Under the pieces are notes generated by a model. The model was not told where the DNA came from. It worked only from the letters and a program-made list of their open reading frames with translations, and did no database searches. From the NCBI GenBank assembly GCA_944371305.1, contig CALVXM010000012.1:1-35650 (forward strand): a DNA stretch of 35,650 nucleotides. Direction: 5' to 3'. The DNA is from an uncultured Bacilli bacterium. GTDB taxonomy: Bacteria; Bacillota_I; Bacilli_A; RF39; UBA660. Position 1 is the stretch's first letter; the number at the start of each line of letters is the position of its first letter. Made by a program: the position numbers and the translations under genes. This document shows, in pieces, positions 18,098 through 26,450 of this stretch.

Positions 18098-18125
18098 TGG
18101 AAAAAGAGACTAATTAGTCCCTTTT
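18098..18125 (-). terminator. Terminator after the bactofilin-like gene
   Basis: Minus strand inverted repeat AAAAGGGACTAA/TTAGTCTCTTTT (one G-U) followed by T. It overlaps the stop codon. Confidence 0.83.
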
Positions 18126-19139
18126 AAAAATTTGTAAAATAAGCCCCATACCAATTAAAACAGATATTATTCCTAAAACACTTCCTATTATAGGAATAAT
18201 TGATAAAATTTGTAATATTAATATTCCCATCAATCCTATTAATAAAGAATTACTTTCTTTTTTAACAAAATATTTCCAAATCAAATATCCAATCAAATAA
18301 CCAGTAAAAATACTAGACAAACAAATTGCTATAATATAACAAACTAACAATAATAAAGCTAAATGAAGTCCTAAAACTAAATTTAGTAGTAATAAAAATA
18401 CAACCGGTATTAATATTATTGATAAAGCTCCAAAGCCAAACAATGAAAAGAAACTTAATGAATTAAAATCTTTATTTTTCTTTTCTAACTTTTTAAATAA
18501 TTTTGGCACTATGAAATAAAGCGCTAAAAATACGACTAAAACACTACCGATATTGATAATAAAACTAGTTACTTTTTCACCAAAACTAAAATCTTTAATT
18601 AATTTATCAGTTACTAAAATCTCATTTATTACAGCCTTATCGCTCTTTTCAACAGCAGCATCTTTGTTATATGACAATTTTTCAATGTTACTTTCATCGA
18701 TTGTAATGTCTGTAGCTTTAATATTTAAATGACCTTTGATTTCCCCATTTACTTTAACACTATAAGCATAAATCATCACATCACGATTTAACGTTCCATT
18801 GATTTCAACTTCGTTACCAAATATAACTAAATCACGATTAACAGAAGCATTCTCATCAAATTTAATAACATTACCAAAAACAAATCCATCCTTAATAACA
18901 TTACCAGAAATATTAACAACATTACCAGCTAGTAAAGCATATTCACTGCTACCTTCTAAAGTAACATTATTGCCAAATAACATATTAATACCATCAACTT
19001 TATTAGCAGAAGTTACTTCATCTCCACTACTAATTGCACTACTGTTAATTTCTTCTTGTTTATCATTAACTGCTACTTCTGCATGAACACACATCGGAAC
19101 TAACAATAATAAAACTAAAAACTTTTTTAAATGTTTCAT
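18114..19139 (-). CDS. Membrane protein with exported bactofilin-like beta-repeat domain
   Basis: 341 aa. A signal peptide (1-20, ending CVHA) is followed by a region of short beta repeats (about 50-150: LFGNNVTLEGSSEYALLAG, VVNISGNVIKDGFVFGN, RDLVIFGNEVEINGTLNRD). These resemble the right-handed beta-helix of bactofilins (polymer-forming cytoskeletal proteins). Four to five membrane segments follow (about 192-212, 231-255, 258-290, 299-337). Unlike true bactofilins the repeats are predicted outside the cell. The ATG at 19139 has AGGTGG before it; a GTG four codons earlier overlaps that site and is rejected. It may sense or organise the cell surface; role unknown. Confidence 0.78.
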   Translation of the reverse strand: MKHLKKFLVLLLLVPMCVHAEVAVNDKQEEINSSAISSGDEVTSANKVDGINMLFGNNVTLEGSSEYALLAGNVVNISGNVIKDGFVFGNVIKFDENASVNRDLVIFGNEVEINGTLNRDVMIYAYSVKVNGEIKGHLNIKATDITIDESNIEKLSYNKDAAVEKSDKAVINEILVTDKLIKDFSFGEKVTSFIINIGSVLVVFLALYFIVPKLFKKLEKKNKDFNSLSFFSLFGFGALSIILIPVVFLLLLNLVLGLHLALLLLVCYIIAICLSSIFTGYLIGYLIWKYFVKKESNSLLIGLMGILILQILSIIPIIGSVLGIISVLIGMGLILQIFKRD

Positions 19140-19235
19140 ATTCCACCTCACTATTATGATAACATTATATGATTAAAAAGTCAAAAATATCGTAAGTTTT
19201 TTCTTTAATTTGTCCATAATATAAATGGTGATATT

Positions 19236-19763
19236 ATGGAACTTTTTATGCTATGCGTAAAAATATTTTTTGTACGTATTTTAGATGTTTCTTTAGGTAC
19301 TTTAAGAACAATAATTACTGTTAAAGGCAAAATTTTAGTAGCTAGTTTGATTGGTTTTATCGAAATGTTCGTTTGGTTTTCAGTCGTGAATGAAGCTTTA
19401 AATACTGATGAGAAAAGCATTTGGATTGCTATCGCATATTCTTTAGGCTTTGCAACCGGAACTTATATTGGTGGAATATTGTCTAAAAAATTTATAACTG
19501 GTAATTTAAGTGTACAGGTAATTACTGATAATGCCTATCCTAATATGGTAGATCAATTAAGAAACGAAGGTTATGGAGTCACTGTAATCGATGTTGAAGG
19601 GAAAGATAAATTAACAGAAAAATATATGCTGTTTATTGAAATAAATGATAAAGGATTTAATAAGTTACATAAACTTGTCAAAAAATTAGATCACGATGCT
19701 TTTATAGTTGTTAATGAGACAAAATATGTTTTAAATGGCTTTATGGATAATTTCGTAAAATAA
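19236..19763 (+). CDS. UPF0316 membrane protein (DUF5698/DUF2179, YebE-like)
   Basis: 175 aa. Three N-terminal membrane segments (about 3-25, 33-54, 62-82) carry the UPF0316 signatures RILDVSLGTLRTI (14-26) and GFIEMFVWFSVV (40-51), and a DUF2179 domain covers about 95-165 (GYGVTVIDVEGKD...YMLFIEINDKGF). DUF2179 is a ligand-binding-like alpha/beta fold shared with YitT-type transporters. No function is established. GGTGATATT precedes the ATG. It is divergent from the bactofilin-like gene and ends at a shared terminator. Confidence 0.93.
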   Translation: MELFMLCVKIFFVRILDVSLGTLRTIITVKGKILVASLIGFIEMFVWFSVVNEALNTDEKSIWIAIAYSLGFATGTYIGGILSKKFITGNLSVQVITDNAYPNMVDQLRNEGYGVTVIDVEGKDKLTEKYMLFIEINDKGFNKLHKLVKKLDHDAFIVVNETKYVLNGFMDNFVK

Positions 19764-19791
19764 AACTTCTTATAATTTAAGAAGTTTTTAG
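19760..19791. terminator. Bidirectional terminator between UPF0316 and lipoprotein genes
   Basis: Stem AAAACTTCTT/AAGAAGTTTT with a 7-nt loop; T runs on both strands; at the stop codons of both convergent genes. Confidence 0.88.
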
Positions 19792-20333
19792 TAATTATAA
19801 ATACCATTTATTTTATCAAAAGTTACTTCATCTAAACTATCCACAGTCCACATATCATTAACTCTAGTTAATCTTAGTTCAATTGTATACCTAACTTTTT
19901 CTTTAGCATCTTTTAATTGATTTAACTTATATTCATTAAATTTAACTGTACTAAAATTACCTGATTCATCATTAAACTCATCTTTATTATTATTTAAATA
20001 ATTATTTGCTTCATCTAAAACTCGTTTAAAATCAGTAACTGATATCTCCACAGTAACAATAGCTTCATCACCATCAACAGTCTCCTCTTTAATTTCATAA
20101 GTTAAATTTTGATAATGTTTTTTCATAATATCTTTATACATTGTTTTTTGGCTTTCATTTAAAGTTGTATCGTTATCAACAACTTCATTTAAATCAGTTA
20201 AAACGCTATTATCTAAAGTTTGATAATTTTTCAAAAATTCTTCAGTTTTTTTAGTTGGAGTATTAGATAGATTAGTACAACCAATAACACTCAAAAATAA
20301 AACACTTAAAACTAAATAAATAATTTTTTTCAT
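19788..20333 (-). CDS. Small lipoprotein, NTF2/DUF5105-like outline
   Basis: 181 aa. The signal peptide ends in lipobox SVIGC (lipidated Cys19). The mature part starts with a helix (TPTKKTEEFLKNYQTLDNSV), then alternates charged helices and beta strands (YEIKEETVDGDEAIVTVEISV, KVRYTIELRLTRVNDMWTVDSLDE). The final strand pair ending '..dgWkV.sl' and the paired 'T.Ev..fl..y..lD' start are typical of extracytoplasmic NTF2-like lipoproteins. No named family is certain. A standard GAGGTGAAATATG start precedes it. Just upstream lies the terminator of the prepilin gene, so it is separately transcribed. Confidence 0.75.
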   Translation of the reverse strand: MKKIIYLVLSVLFLSVIGCTNLSNTPTKKTEEFLKNYQTLDNSVLTDLNEVVDNDTTLNESQKTMYKDIMKKHYQNLTYEIKEETVDGDEAIVTVEISVTDFKRVLDEANNYLNNNKDEFNDESGNFSTVKFNEYKLNQLKDAKEKVRYTIELRLTRVNDMWTVDSLDEVTFDKINGIYNY

Positions 20334-20376
20334 ATTTCACCTCAAAAATAGTTTAAACAATTTTAAAAAAAATATA

Positions 20377-20410
20377 CAAAAAAAGAATTCAATATATTAT
20401 TTGAATTCTT
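20377..20410 (-). terminator. Terminator / inverted repeat after the prepilin gene
   Basis: Minus strand stem AAGAATTCAA/TTGAATTCTT, 8-nt loop, then T7. It begins inside the stop codon of the prepilin gene. Confidence 0.87.
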
Positions 20411-21938
20411 ACGATAAAACTGCGCGTGAACTATAATTACTATAATTGTAACCGCTATCATAAAAGAAATGAAACACACCTGAATTTGACCCAAGACTAT
20501 AGTCTCCTCCCCTACGAAACCACGAATAATTTGAAATAACAAATAAAGATCGATCACTATACCAACCACCAGTACTATTAGCAAAAGTTGTTAAAGTCTC
20601 CTTTGTTGCATCCCCTAACTTTCCTCTTGCATGAGCTGTATTTGATGTTCCATAGGTATATTTATCATAATATTTATCTTCTGGAACTTTCGCAAATTCT
20701 GAAGAAGATGCATAAAAATCGCCATTACTATTTACCATATTTCCCATTGTATATTCCCACGCATTACCACTCATATCATACACGCCATAAATGTTTCCCG
20801 TCGTTGATTGGGCTATATTTGTTTTGTAAGATGTGCCAGAACCTCCACCAGTATAATATGTAGTTCCATTGTTATTAATAGCAATATCAGTTGTTCCTAA
20901 ACCATATTTGCTTTGTTTTAAATAAGCTATTGCACCCCATTCCATATTCTTGATCATATGACTATCACCATTGATTTTATAATCATCTTGTAATTTTTTT
21001 ATTGCGTTAAAGAAACTTGACAATTTCTGACCTCTTAAACTACTTACACCTGGCTTAATAGTTACACCAGTTACAGTACCAGAAATTTCAAATTTTCCGA
21101 CCCAAAAACCAGTTAATTCTTCTGAACCAAATGTAAATGCTGGGTGAGTATAGGTGCTTCTACCATTAACAATACTGCCATTAGTAGCATCATTACATAT
21201 TTCACTACTACTACCGCTACCACTTACATTATCACGACAACTTACTGTTCCACTAGTAGAAATACCACTTTCAAATTTAACATTTATAATTTGTTGTGAT
21301 GCACTACCATTGTTACCATTAAATATCGTATAAGTATATCTTGGAATCCATACATACCATAATGCTATTTCATCTTCTGCTATAGTGTCTCCAACTTTTT
21401 TAGAAACCCCACTATTTAATACCACCGCATTAGCCCATTGTTTAGCATCATAATTATACCATTCCTGATATATATCGGCATATACCCAACTAGAGCCATT
21501 ATATCTTACAGGAATCATGTTATCTAACAAATTAGGACGATTGGCTCCACTATTATCGGCATATTCGACGTGAACCTCACAAGAATTATTTAAATTGTAA
21601 GAAAAATTACCAGCTTCATATCTTACTTCAACTTTACTATCCAAAGGAATTTCTTCCCCAGTTACTGAATCATAGATTTTATTAGGCAAATATTCCTTAT
21701 CAGTTAAAGTATCCAAAGTAACACAATAAATATTTCCTGATTTTTTAGTAAAGTTATTAGGATTTTCACTAACATAAAGTTGAGTTGCTTCATAAATAAT
21801 ATTCTTAGTAGCATCACTTAATTCTCCTTTAGTACCTCTTACGGCTCGTAAAATCGAGGGAATAGCTAATAAAGTAACTAAAGCTAGAATAATGATTACA
21901 CCTACTAATTCAACTAAGGTAAACCCACGTTTTTTCAT
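20409..21938 (-). CDS. Prepilin-type protein with FGE/C-type-lectin-like C-terminal domain
   Basis: 509 aa. A type IV prepilin start is unmistakable: MKKRG|FTLVELVGVIIILAL, with predicted cleavage after Gly5 and Glu at +5, and a pilin-type linker follows to about residue 150. From about 170 onward there is a formylglycine-generating-enzyme/sulfatase-modifying-like domain: WYVWIPRYTY, a MEWGAIAYL block, GVYDMSGNAWEYTMGN (385-400), RRGGDYSLG (475-483) and the terminal SSRAVLS. I see no Cys in the domain core, so the copper/Cys chemistry of true FGE is absent and a ligand-binding C-type-lectin-like role is likelier. AGAGGTGATTAT precedes the chosen ATG. It lies 10 nt after the 55-aa membrane gene in the pcrA unit. 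No pilus assembly genes are in view. Confidence 0.88.
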   Translation of the reverse strand: MKKRGFTLVELVGVIIILALVTLLAIPSILRAVRGTKGELSDATKNIIYEATQLYVSENPNNFTKKSGNIYCVTLDTLTDKEYLPNKIYDSVTGEEIPLDSKVEVRYEAGNFSYNLNNSCEVHVEYADNSGANRPNLLDNMIPVRYNGSSWVYADIYQEWYNYDAKQWANAVVLNSGVSKKVGDTIAEDEIALWYVWIPRYTYTIFNGNNGSASQQIINVKFESGISTSGTVSCRDNVSGSGSSSEICNDATNGSIVNGRSTYTHPAFTFGSEELTGFWVGKFEISGTVTGVTIKPGVSSLRGQKLSSFFNAIKKLQDDYKINGDSHMIKNMEWGAIAYLKQSKYGLGTTDIAINNNGTTYYTGGGSGTSYKTNIAQSTTGNIYGVYDMSGNAWEYTMGNMVNSNGDFYASSSEFAKVPEDKYYDKYTYGTSNTAHARGKLGDATKETLTTFANSTGGWYSDRSLFVISNYSWFRRGGDYSLGSNSGVFHFFYDSGYNYSNYSSRAVLS

Positions 21939-21948
21939 ATAATCACCT

Positions 21949-22116
21949 CTAATCTCTGTGTAAAGCATGATAAACCATCTCAAATATTAATAGTCCAACA
22001 ATAATAATTGCTATCCATAAAAGTGGATTACGACTATTTTCCATAAAGAAATCTTTAATATTCTCAAATGATTCAGCAAACCAATTTCCAATATCATTCC
22101 AAATATTTAATAACAT
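21949..22116 (-). CDS. 55-aa single-pass membrane protein between pcrA and prepilin gene
   Basis: A short gene starting MLLNIWNDIGNWFAESFENI. Residues 1-25 can form an amphipathic helix rich in Trp/Phe, and residues 31-48 (PLLWIAIIIVGLLIFEMV) a membrane span with a short tail YHALHRD. Its ATG is 2 nt past the pcrA stop and is preceded by AAGGAAGGTGTAGAT; its stop is 10 nt before the prepilin ATG, with that gene's ribosome-binding site between. Spacing, ribosome-binding sites and composition all support a real gene. A role in handling or exporting the downstream prepilin is a guess from position. No family recognised. Confidence 0.78.
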   Translation of the reverse strand: MLLNIWNDIGNWFAESFENIKDFFMENSRNPLLWIAIIIVGLLIFEMVYHALHRD

Positions 22117-22118
22117 AT

Positions 22119-24176
22119 CTACACCTTCCTTATATTTTTATGACCTTTTATTAACATTTTAATACCATATGGATGTTTAAAAGCAACTGTCAAAACCCGA
22201 TCTTTAATCCCAACAATTACTCCTTCCCCATACATATCAAATACAATATGATCACCAATATTATATTCTACATTTTCATCAATTTTATTAGAAATACTTT
22301 CTATTTTCTTATCAGAATTTAAATGTTTAGTATCTATTTCACCAATAAAACGACTTTCAGGATTTTTAACTTTGTTACCATAAATAGTTCTAACCTCAGC
22401 ATTAACTAGCCAAAGTCTTTTCTTAGCCCTAGTAATAGCAACATAACATAAGCGTCTTTCTTCTTCCAATTGTTCATTACTTTCAAAAGAATTAAAGTGA
22501 GGAAAGATACTTTCTTCCATACCAACAATAAAAACATTATCAAACTCTAATCCTTTAGCAGAATGAATTGTCATCAAAGTAATGCCATCATTATCCTTAT
22601 ATTCAGTAATATCCGCTACCAAACTTATCTCTTCTAGAAAGTCCTCTAGACTAATTATACCATAGTTTTCTTCAAATTGATAAGCTATCGTTTTAAATTC
22701 ATATAAATTTTCAATCCTAGTTTCTGATTCGATCGTTTTTTCTTCTTCTAGTTCTTTTACAAGACCAGACTCTTCCAAAACCAAATCAATAAAATTGACA
22801 AGGGTCATTTCATCTTTTTTATTACGTAAATTTTCAATTAATTTTTTAAATTCCAATTCTTTACCACTTTCGATAGCTTCATACATTGAACAATTTAATT
22901 CAACAGCTCTATTTCTTAGTTTATCTAAAGTAGTTTTACCAATTTTTCTTCTTGGAACATTAATTATTCTAGTTAAACTAACATCATCATCCTTGTTATA
23001 AATAAGTTTTAAGTAAGCCATTAAATCTTTAATTTCTTTTCTACTATAAAAGTAAACACTACCAACTACTCGATAAGGAATATTACTTAAAACCAATTCT
23101 TTTTCTAAGTTTTGAGACTGAGCATTAGTTCGATATAAAATAGCAATATCATTCAATTTTATTCCTTTATCAACTAATTTGTTAATTTCTTGAATAACAT
23201 AATAAGCTTCATCTTTCTCGTTTAAAGCTGTATGATATTCAATCTTCACACCATCTTCATTTTCCGTCCATAAATTTTTATCTTTGCGATGAACATTATT
23301 TTTAATTAATTCATTAGAAGCTTCGATGATTGTTTTAGTTGAACGATAATTTTGTTCTAAATAAACAGTTTTACAATCAGGATAATCCTTTTCAAAATTT
23401 AAAATATTTCTATAATTAGAACCACGCCATGAATAAATAGACTGGCTATCATCACCAACAACGCAAATATTTTTATATTTAGCGCTAATCATTTTAGCTA
23501 ACAAATACTGTGCTTCATTAGTATCTTGATATTCATCAATTAAAATATATTTATATTGCTCTTGATATTCTTTTAAGATTTCTGGATATTTTCTAAATAA
23601 AACAATCGGCAACATTAATAGGTCATCAAAATCAACACTATTATTTCTCTTTAATCTTTCTTCATATTTACGATATATTTCTAGAATCATCTTTTCATAA
23701 TCATTAGATACAAATCTCTCATAATCATAACTATCAATTAAAGCATTTTTGTTATTACTTATAATGCTTTTAATCGCACGATAATTTTCATCATAATTTA
23801 AATCTTTCAAAATATTTTTAATTAAAACATTACTATCATCACTATCTAAAATTGTAAAATTTCTACTTAATCCTAATTTTTCGTAATGTTTTTTTAAAAT
23901 AGTTAAACCGAAAGAGTGAAAAGTTGAAATTTGAATTTTAAAACCTATATAACCTACCATATCTAAAATTCGTTCCTTCATCTCTTTGGCAGCTTTATTA
24001 GTAAAAGTTATAGCTAAAATGTTTTCTGGATTAATTTTCTTTTCTAAAATTAAATAAGCTACTTTGGTAGTTAAAACTCGAGTTTTACCACTTCCTGCTC
24101 CTGCAAGTACTAACAAAGGGCCTTCGGTTATATCAACCGCTCTCTTTTGCTCTTCATTTAACAAATCTAGATTCAT
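22119..24176 (-). CDS. pcrA: ATP-dependent DNA helicase PcrA/UvrD
   Basis: 685 aa superfamily-1 3'-5' helicase. Motifs in order: Q-motif LNEEQKRAV, motif I GAGSGKT (26-32), Ia TFTNKAAKEMKER, II DEYQDTNEAQ, III VGDDSQSIYSWRGS, IV YRST, V MTIHSAKGLEFDNVF and VI VAITRAKKRLWL. The C-terminal tail ends in a Tudor-like module (YNIGDHIVFDMYGEGVIVGI) that binds RNA polymerase in PcrA/UvrD. It works in replication restart, repair and plasmid replication. The chosen ATG follows GGTGGTTTGC. It is first in a unit with the 55-aa membrane protein and the prepilin; in Bacillus it is instead followed by ligA. Confidence 0.96.
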   Translation of the reverse strand: MNLDLLNEEQKRAVDITEGPLLVLAGAGSGKTRVLTTKVAYLILEKKINPENILAITFTNKAAKEMKERILDMVGYIGFKIQISTFHSFGLTILKKHYEKLGLSRNFTILDSDDSNVLIKNILKDLNYDENYRAIKSIISNNKNALIDSYDYERFVSNDYEKMILEIYRKYEERLKRNNSVDFDDLLMLPIVLFRKYPEILKEYQEQYKYILIDEYQDTNEAQYLLAKMISAKYKNICVVGDDSQSIYSWRGSNYRNILNFEKDYPDCKTVYLEQNYRSTKTIIEASNELIKNNVHRKDKNLWTENEDGVKIEYHTALNEKDEAYYVIQEINKLVDKGIKLNDIAILYRTNAQSQNLEKELVLSNIPYRVVGSVYFYSRKEIKDLMAYLKLIYNKDDDVSLTRIINVPRRKIGKTTLDKLRNRAVELNCSMYEAIESGKELEFKKLIENLRNKKDEMTLVNFIDLVLEESGLVKELEEEKTIESETRIENLYEFKTIAYQFEENYGIISLEDFLEEISLVADITEYKDNDGITLMTIHSAKGLEFDNVFIVGMEESIFPHFNSFESNEQLEEERRLCYVAITRAKKRLWLVNAEVRTIYGNKVKNPESRFIGEIDTKHLNSDKKIESISNKIDENVEYNIGDHIVFDMYGEGVIVGIKDRVLTVAFKHPYGIKMLIKGHKNIRKV

Positions 24177-24199
24177 GCAAACCACCATCTTCCTAAAAT

Positions 24200-24208
24200 A
24201 TTATAACA
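24200..24208 (-). promoter_or_regulatory. Extended -10 for the pcrA unit
   Basis: Minus strand TGTTATAAT, 23 nt before the pcrA ATG. Confidence 0.55.
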
Positions 24209-24236
24209 TGACAGATAACATAATTAAAATATTTTA

Positions 24237-24265
24237 TTGAATAAATATGAAATATATGGTATATT
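24237..24265 (+). promoter_or_regulatory. Promoter of rnr
   Basis: -35 TTGAAT (24237-24242), 17-nt spacer ending TGG, -10 TATATT (24260-24265), 24 nt before the start codon. Confidence 0.8.
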
Positions 24266-24289
24266 AAATTTGTAGCAGGGGGAAATTAT

Positions 24290-26380
24290 ATGTATAGTTT
24301 TGAAAATTTAAAAAAATTATTTTTAACAGATAAAAAATTCACTTTAAAAGAAATCAAAAAACATTTTAAATTAAATGATTGCGATGTTTTGATATCTGAT
24401 TTAAAAACACTAGAAGAAGAGGGTTTTATCATATCTTTAGACGGTTATTTAAAGTTGTTCCCCAAAACTAATTACGCAACAGGAAAAATAGTCGGGCTAA
24501 GTAATGGATATGGTTCTTTTTATTTAAACAATGAACGATACACCATTCATAAATCTGATTTAAGCACCGCATTAAACAACGATTTATGCCTATTTTTAAT
24601 CGATAAAGTAACTCATCAAGCTAAAGTTAAAAAAATAATAAAACGTTTTAATGACTTAATTGTTTGTGAATTTAAAAATAATGAATTGCAGGTATACGGT
24701 AATAATTTAGGATATACTTTAAGTATAAAAGAAAAAAATCTTAAATCATTAGTAGAAGGAACAAGAGCACTAGTAAAAATAACCAATGAAAATGACAAAT
24801 TAACTGGAAATATTGTAGAAATAATTGGGCATAAAGATGATCCTGATATCGATTTAAAACAAATTGCCTTAAGTAAATCTTTTGATTTAGAATTTAGTAA
24901 AGATGTTACAACCGAACTAGAAAAAATTCCTAATCATGTCATAGATAATGAAATTGATGAAAGATTAGATTTAAGAGATAAATTAATTTATACTATTGAC
25001 TGTGATAATACAAAAGATATGGATGACGCTATAAGTATTGAAATCAATGAAAAAGGAAATTACGTATTAGGTGTTCATATTGCTGACGTTGCTCATTATA
25101 TAAAGCCAGGCAGTGCTTTGTTTAATGAGGCATATAAACGAGGTACTAGTGTTTATATGCTAGATTCAGTAATACCAATGATTCCTAAATATTTATCAAA
25201 CGGAATATGTTCACTAAATCCAAATGTCGATCGACTAACAAAATCTTGTATCATGGAAATCGACCAACAAGGCAATATTGTTGATTATAAAATAATTAAT
25301 AGTGTTATTAATTCAAAGAAAAAAATGAAATATTCAGAGGTTAATCAAATTCTTGAAGATAATATTAATATTCCATCCTATGAACCATTTATCGACAATC
25401 TAAAATTAGCCAAACGATTGAATGAAATCTTAAACAAACAAAATTTTAAACGAGGATATATCGAATTTTTAAGCACCGATTTAGAAGTCACTTTAAATGA
25501 AAATAATAAAGCCACAGAATTTAAAACACCAAAACAACGAACTGCAGAAAAAATTATTGAAAATTTTATGTTATTAGCTAATCAAACTGTTGCAATTAAT
25601 TATTGTTGGATGCCTTTTTTATTCAGAATTCATGAAATACCTGACGAAGAAATAATTAAAAATGTATTTGAAATTTTAAGAAAATTAAATTATAAAATTC
25701 CTTTTGTTCATAATTTTGACAATCCTAAAGTAATTCAAGGTATATTAAAAAATTTATCAAAAGACGAAAATTTTAAAATTATTTCCAATTTAATTTTAAG
25801 AGGAATGAAAAAAGCAAAATATTCAAGTGAAAACCTAGGACATTTTGCTCTAGCGTTTTCAAAATATACCCATTTTACTTCACCTATTAGAAGATTATGT
25901 GACTTAATTGTCCATATATTAATTGATACTTATAACGATAAAAATTTTGAAATCGATAAGCAATTAGATGATTTAGAAAAATTTTTAACTGAAGCTAGTG
26001 TACAAGCATCATTAAAAGAACGAAAAGCTGAAGAAGCCGAAAAAGAAGCTAACATGATGAAAATGGCTGAATACATGGAGGATCATATTGGTGAATATTT
26101 TAATGGTAAAATAGTGAATATTTCTTCTTCCTATATAATTGTTGAAACTTCTGATAATATAATTGGTAAAGTATTACTATCTAATATTAAGGGAGATTTT
26201 TATCAATTTAATAACGATTCGTTAAATCTATTTGGTAAAAAAACTAAAGAGTTTTTAAATATAGGTGACAATGTAAGAATTAAAGTCTTAAACGCTTCTA
26301 AAGAATTTAGAACAATCGATTTTGAAATAGTTGAAAAAATAAATTGTAAACCTAAAACATTAAGTTTTAAAAAAGCTTAG
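24290..26380 (+). CDS. rnr: Ribonuclease R
   Basis: 696 aa, slightly shorter than Bacillus RNase R (about 780). Order: N-terminal winged helix (1-~60), cold-shock domains, RNB catalytic domain with DCDNTKDMDDAISIE (the Asp cluster that binds Mg2+) and YTHFTSPIRRLCDLIVH, and a C-terminal S1 domain (about 605-685). The usual basic tail after S1 is nearly absent. It degrades structured RNA 3'-to-5'. A strong GGGGGAAATTAT ribosome-binding site and a good promoter precede it, and an intrinsic terminator overlaps its stop. The usual neighbours smpB, secG and ssrA are absent. Confidence 0.96.
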   Translation: MYSFENLKKLFLTDKKFTLKEIKKHFKLNDCDVLISDLKTLEEEGFIISLDGYLKLFPKTNYATGKIVGLSNGYGSFYLNNERYTIHKSDLSTALNNDLCLFLIDKVTHQAKVKKIIKRFNDLIVCEFKNNELQVYGNNLGYTLSIKEKNLKSLVEGTRALVKITNENDKLTGNIVEIIGHKDDPDIDLKQIALSKSFDLEFSKDVTTELEKIPNHVIDNEIDERLDLRDKLIYTIDCDNTKDMDDAISIEINEKGNYVLGVHIADVAHYIKPGSALFNEAYKRGTSVYMLDSVIPMIPKYLSNGICSLNPNVDRLTKSCIMEIDQQGNIVDYKIINSVINSKKKMKYSEVNQILEDNINIPSYEPFIDNLKLAKRLNEILNKQNFKRGYIEFLSTDLEVTLNENNKATEFKTPKQRTAEKIIENFMLLANQTVAINYCWMPFLFRIHEIPDEEIIKNVFEILRKLNYKIPFVHNFDNPKVIQGILKNLSKDENFKIISNLILRGMKKAKYSSENLGHFALAFSKYTHFTSPIRRLCDLIVHILIDTYNDKNFEIDKQLDDLEKFLTEASVQASLKERKAEEAEKEANMMKMAEYMEDHIGEYFNGKIVNISSSYIIVETSDNIIGKVLLSNIKGDFYQFNNDSLNLFGKKTKEFLNIGDNVRIKVLNASKEFRTIDFEIVEKINCKPKTLSFKKA

Positions 26381-26389
26381 TGTTTTTTT
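26354..26389 (+). terminator. Terminator after rnr
   Basis: Stem AAAACATTAAG/CTTAGTGTTTT (one G-U), 11-nt loop, T7. The rnr stop codon lies in the second arm. Confidence 0.75.
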
Positions 26390-26450
26390 AGGCATATAAT
26401 AGAACCATATAAATACCCAAGAATATAATAAAGAAGAAAGGAGAATGATT

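Noticed and set aside
19205-19420. Minus-strand frame opposite the UPF0316 gene
   Set aside because: Antisense shadow of a strongly supported gene.
20363-20584. 73-aa hydrophobic minus-strand frame over the prepilin 3' end
   Set aside because: Out-of-frame shadow of the FGE-like domain, extending through the terminator; no ribosome-binding site. A programmed frameshift was considered, but no slippery site plus structure is visible and the in-frame C-terminus is a normal family ending.
22119-24176. pcrA as a defence-island helicase
   Set aside because: All PcrA motifs and the C-terminal polymerase-binding module are normal; it is the housekeeping enzyme.
26390-26450. Riboswitch (for example TPP) ahead of the ABC importer
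   Set aside because: Only about 60 nt separate the rnr terminator from the start codon; no conserved aptamer core is visible.
26445-26450. ATG at 26445 as start of the binding protein
   Set aside because: Too close to AGGAG (1 nt); the TTG at 26451 has ideal spacing. The difference is two residues.
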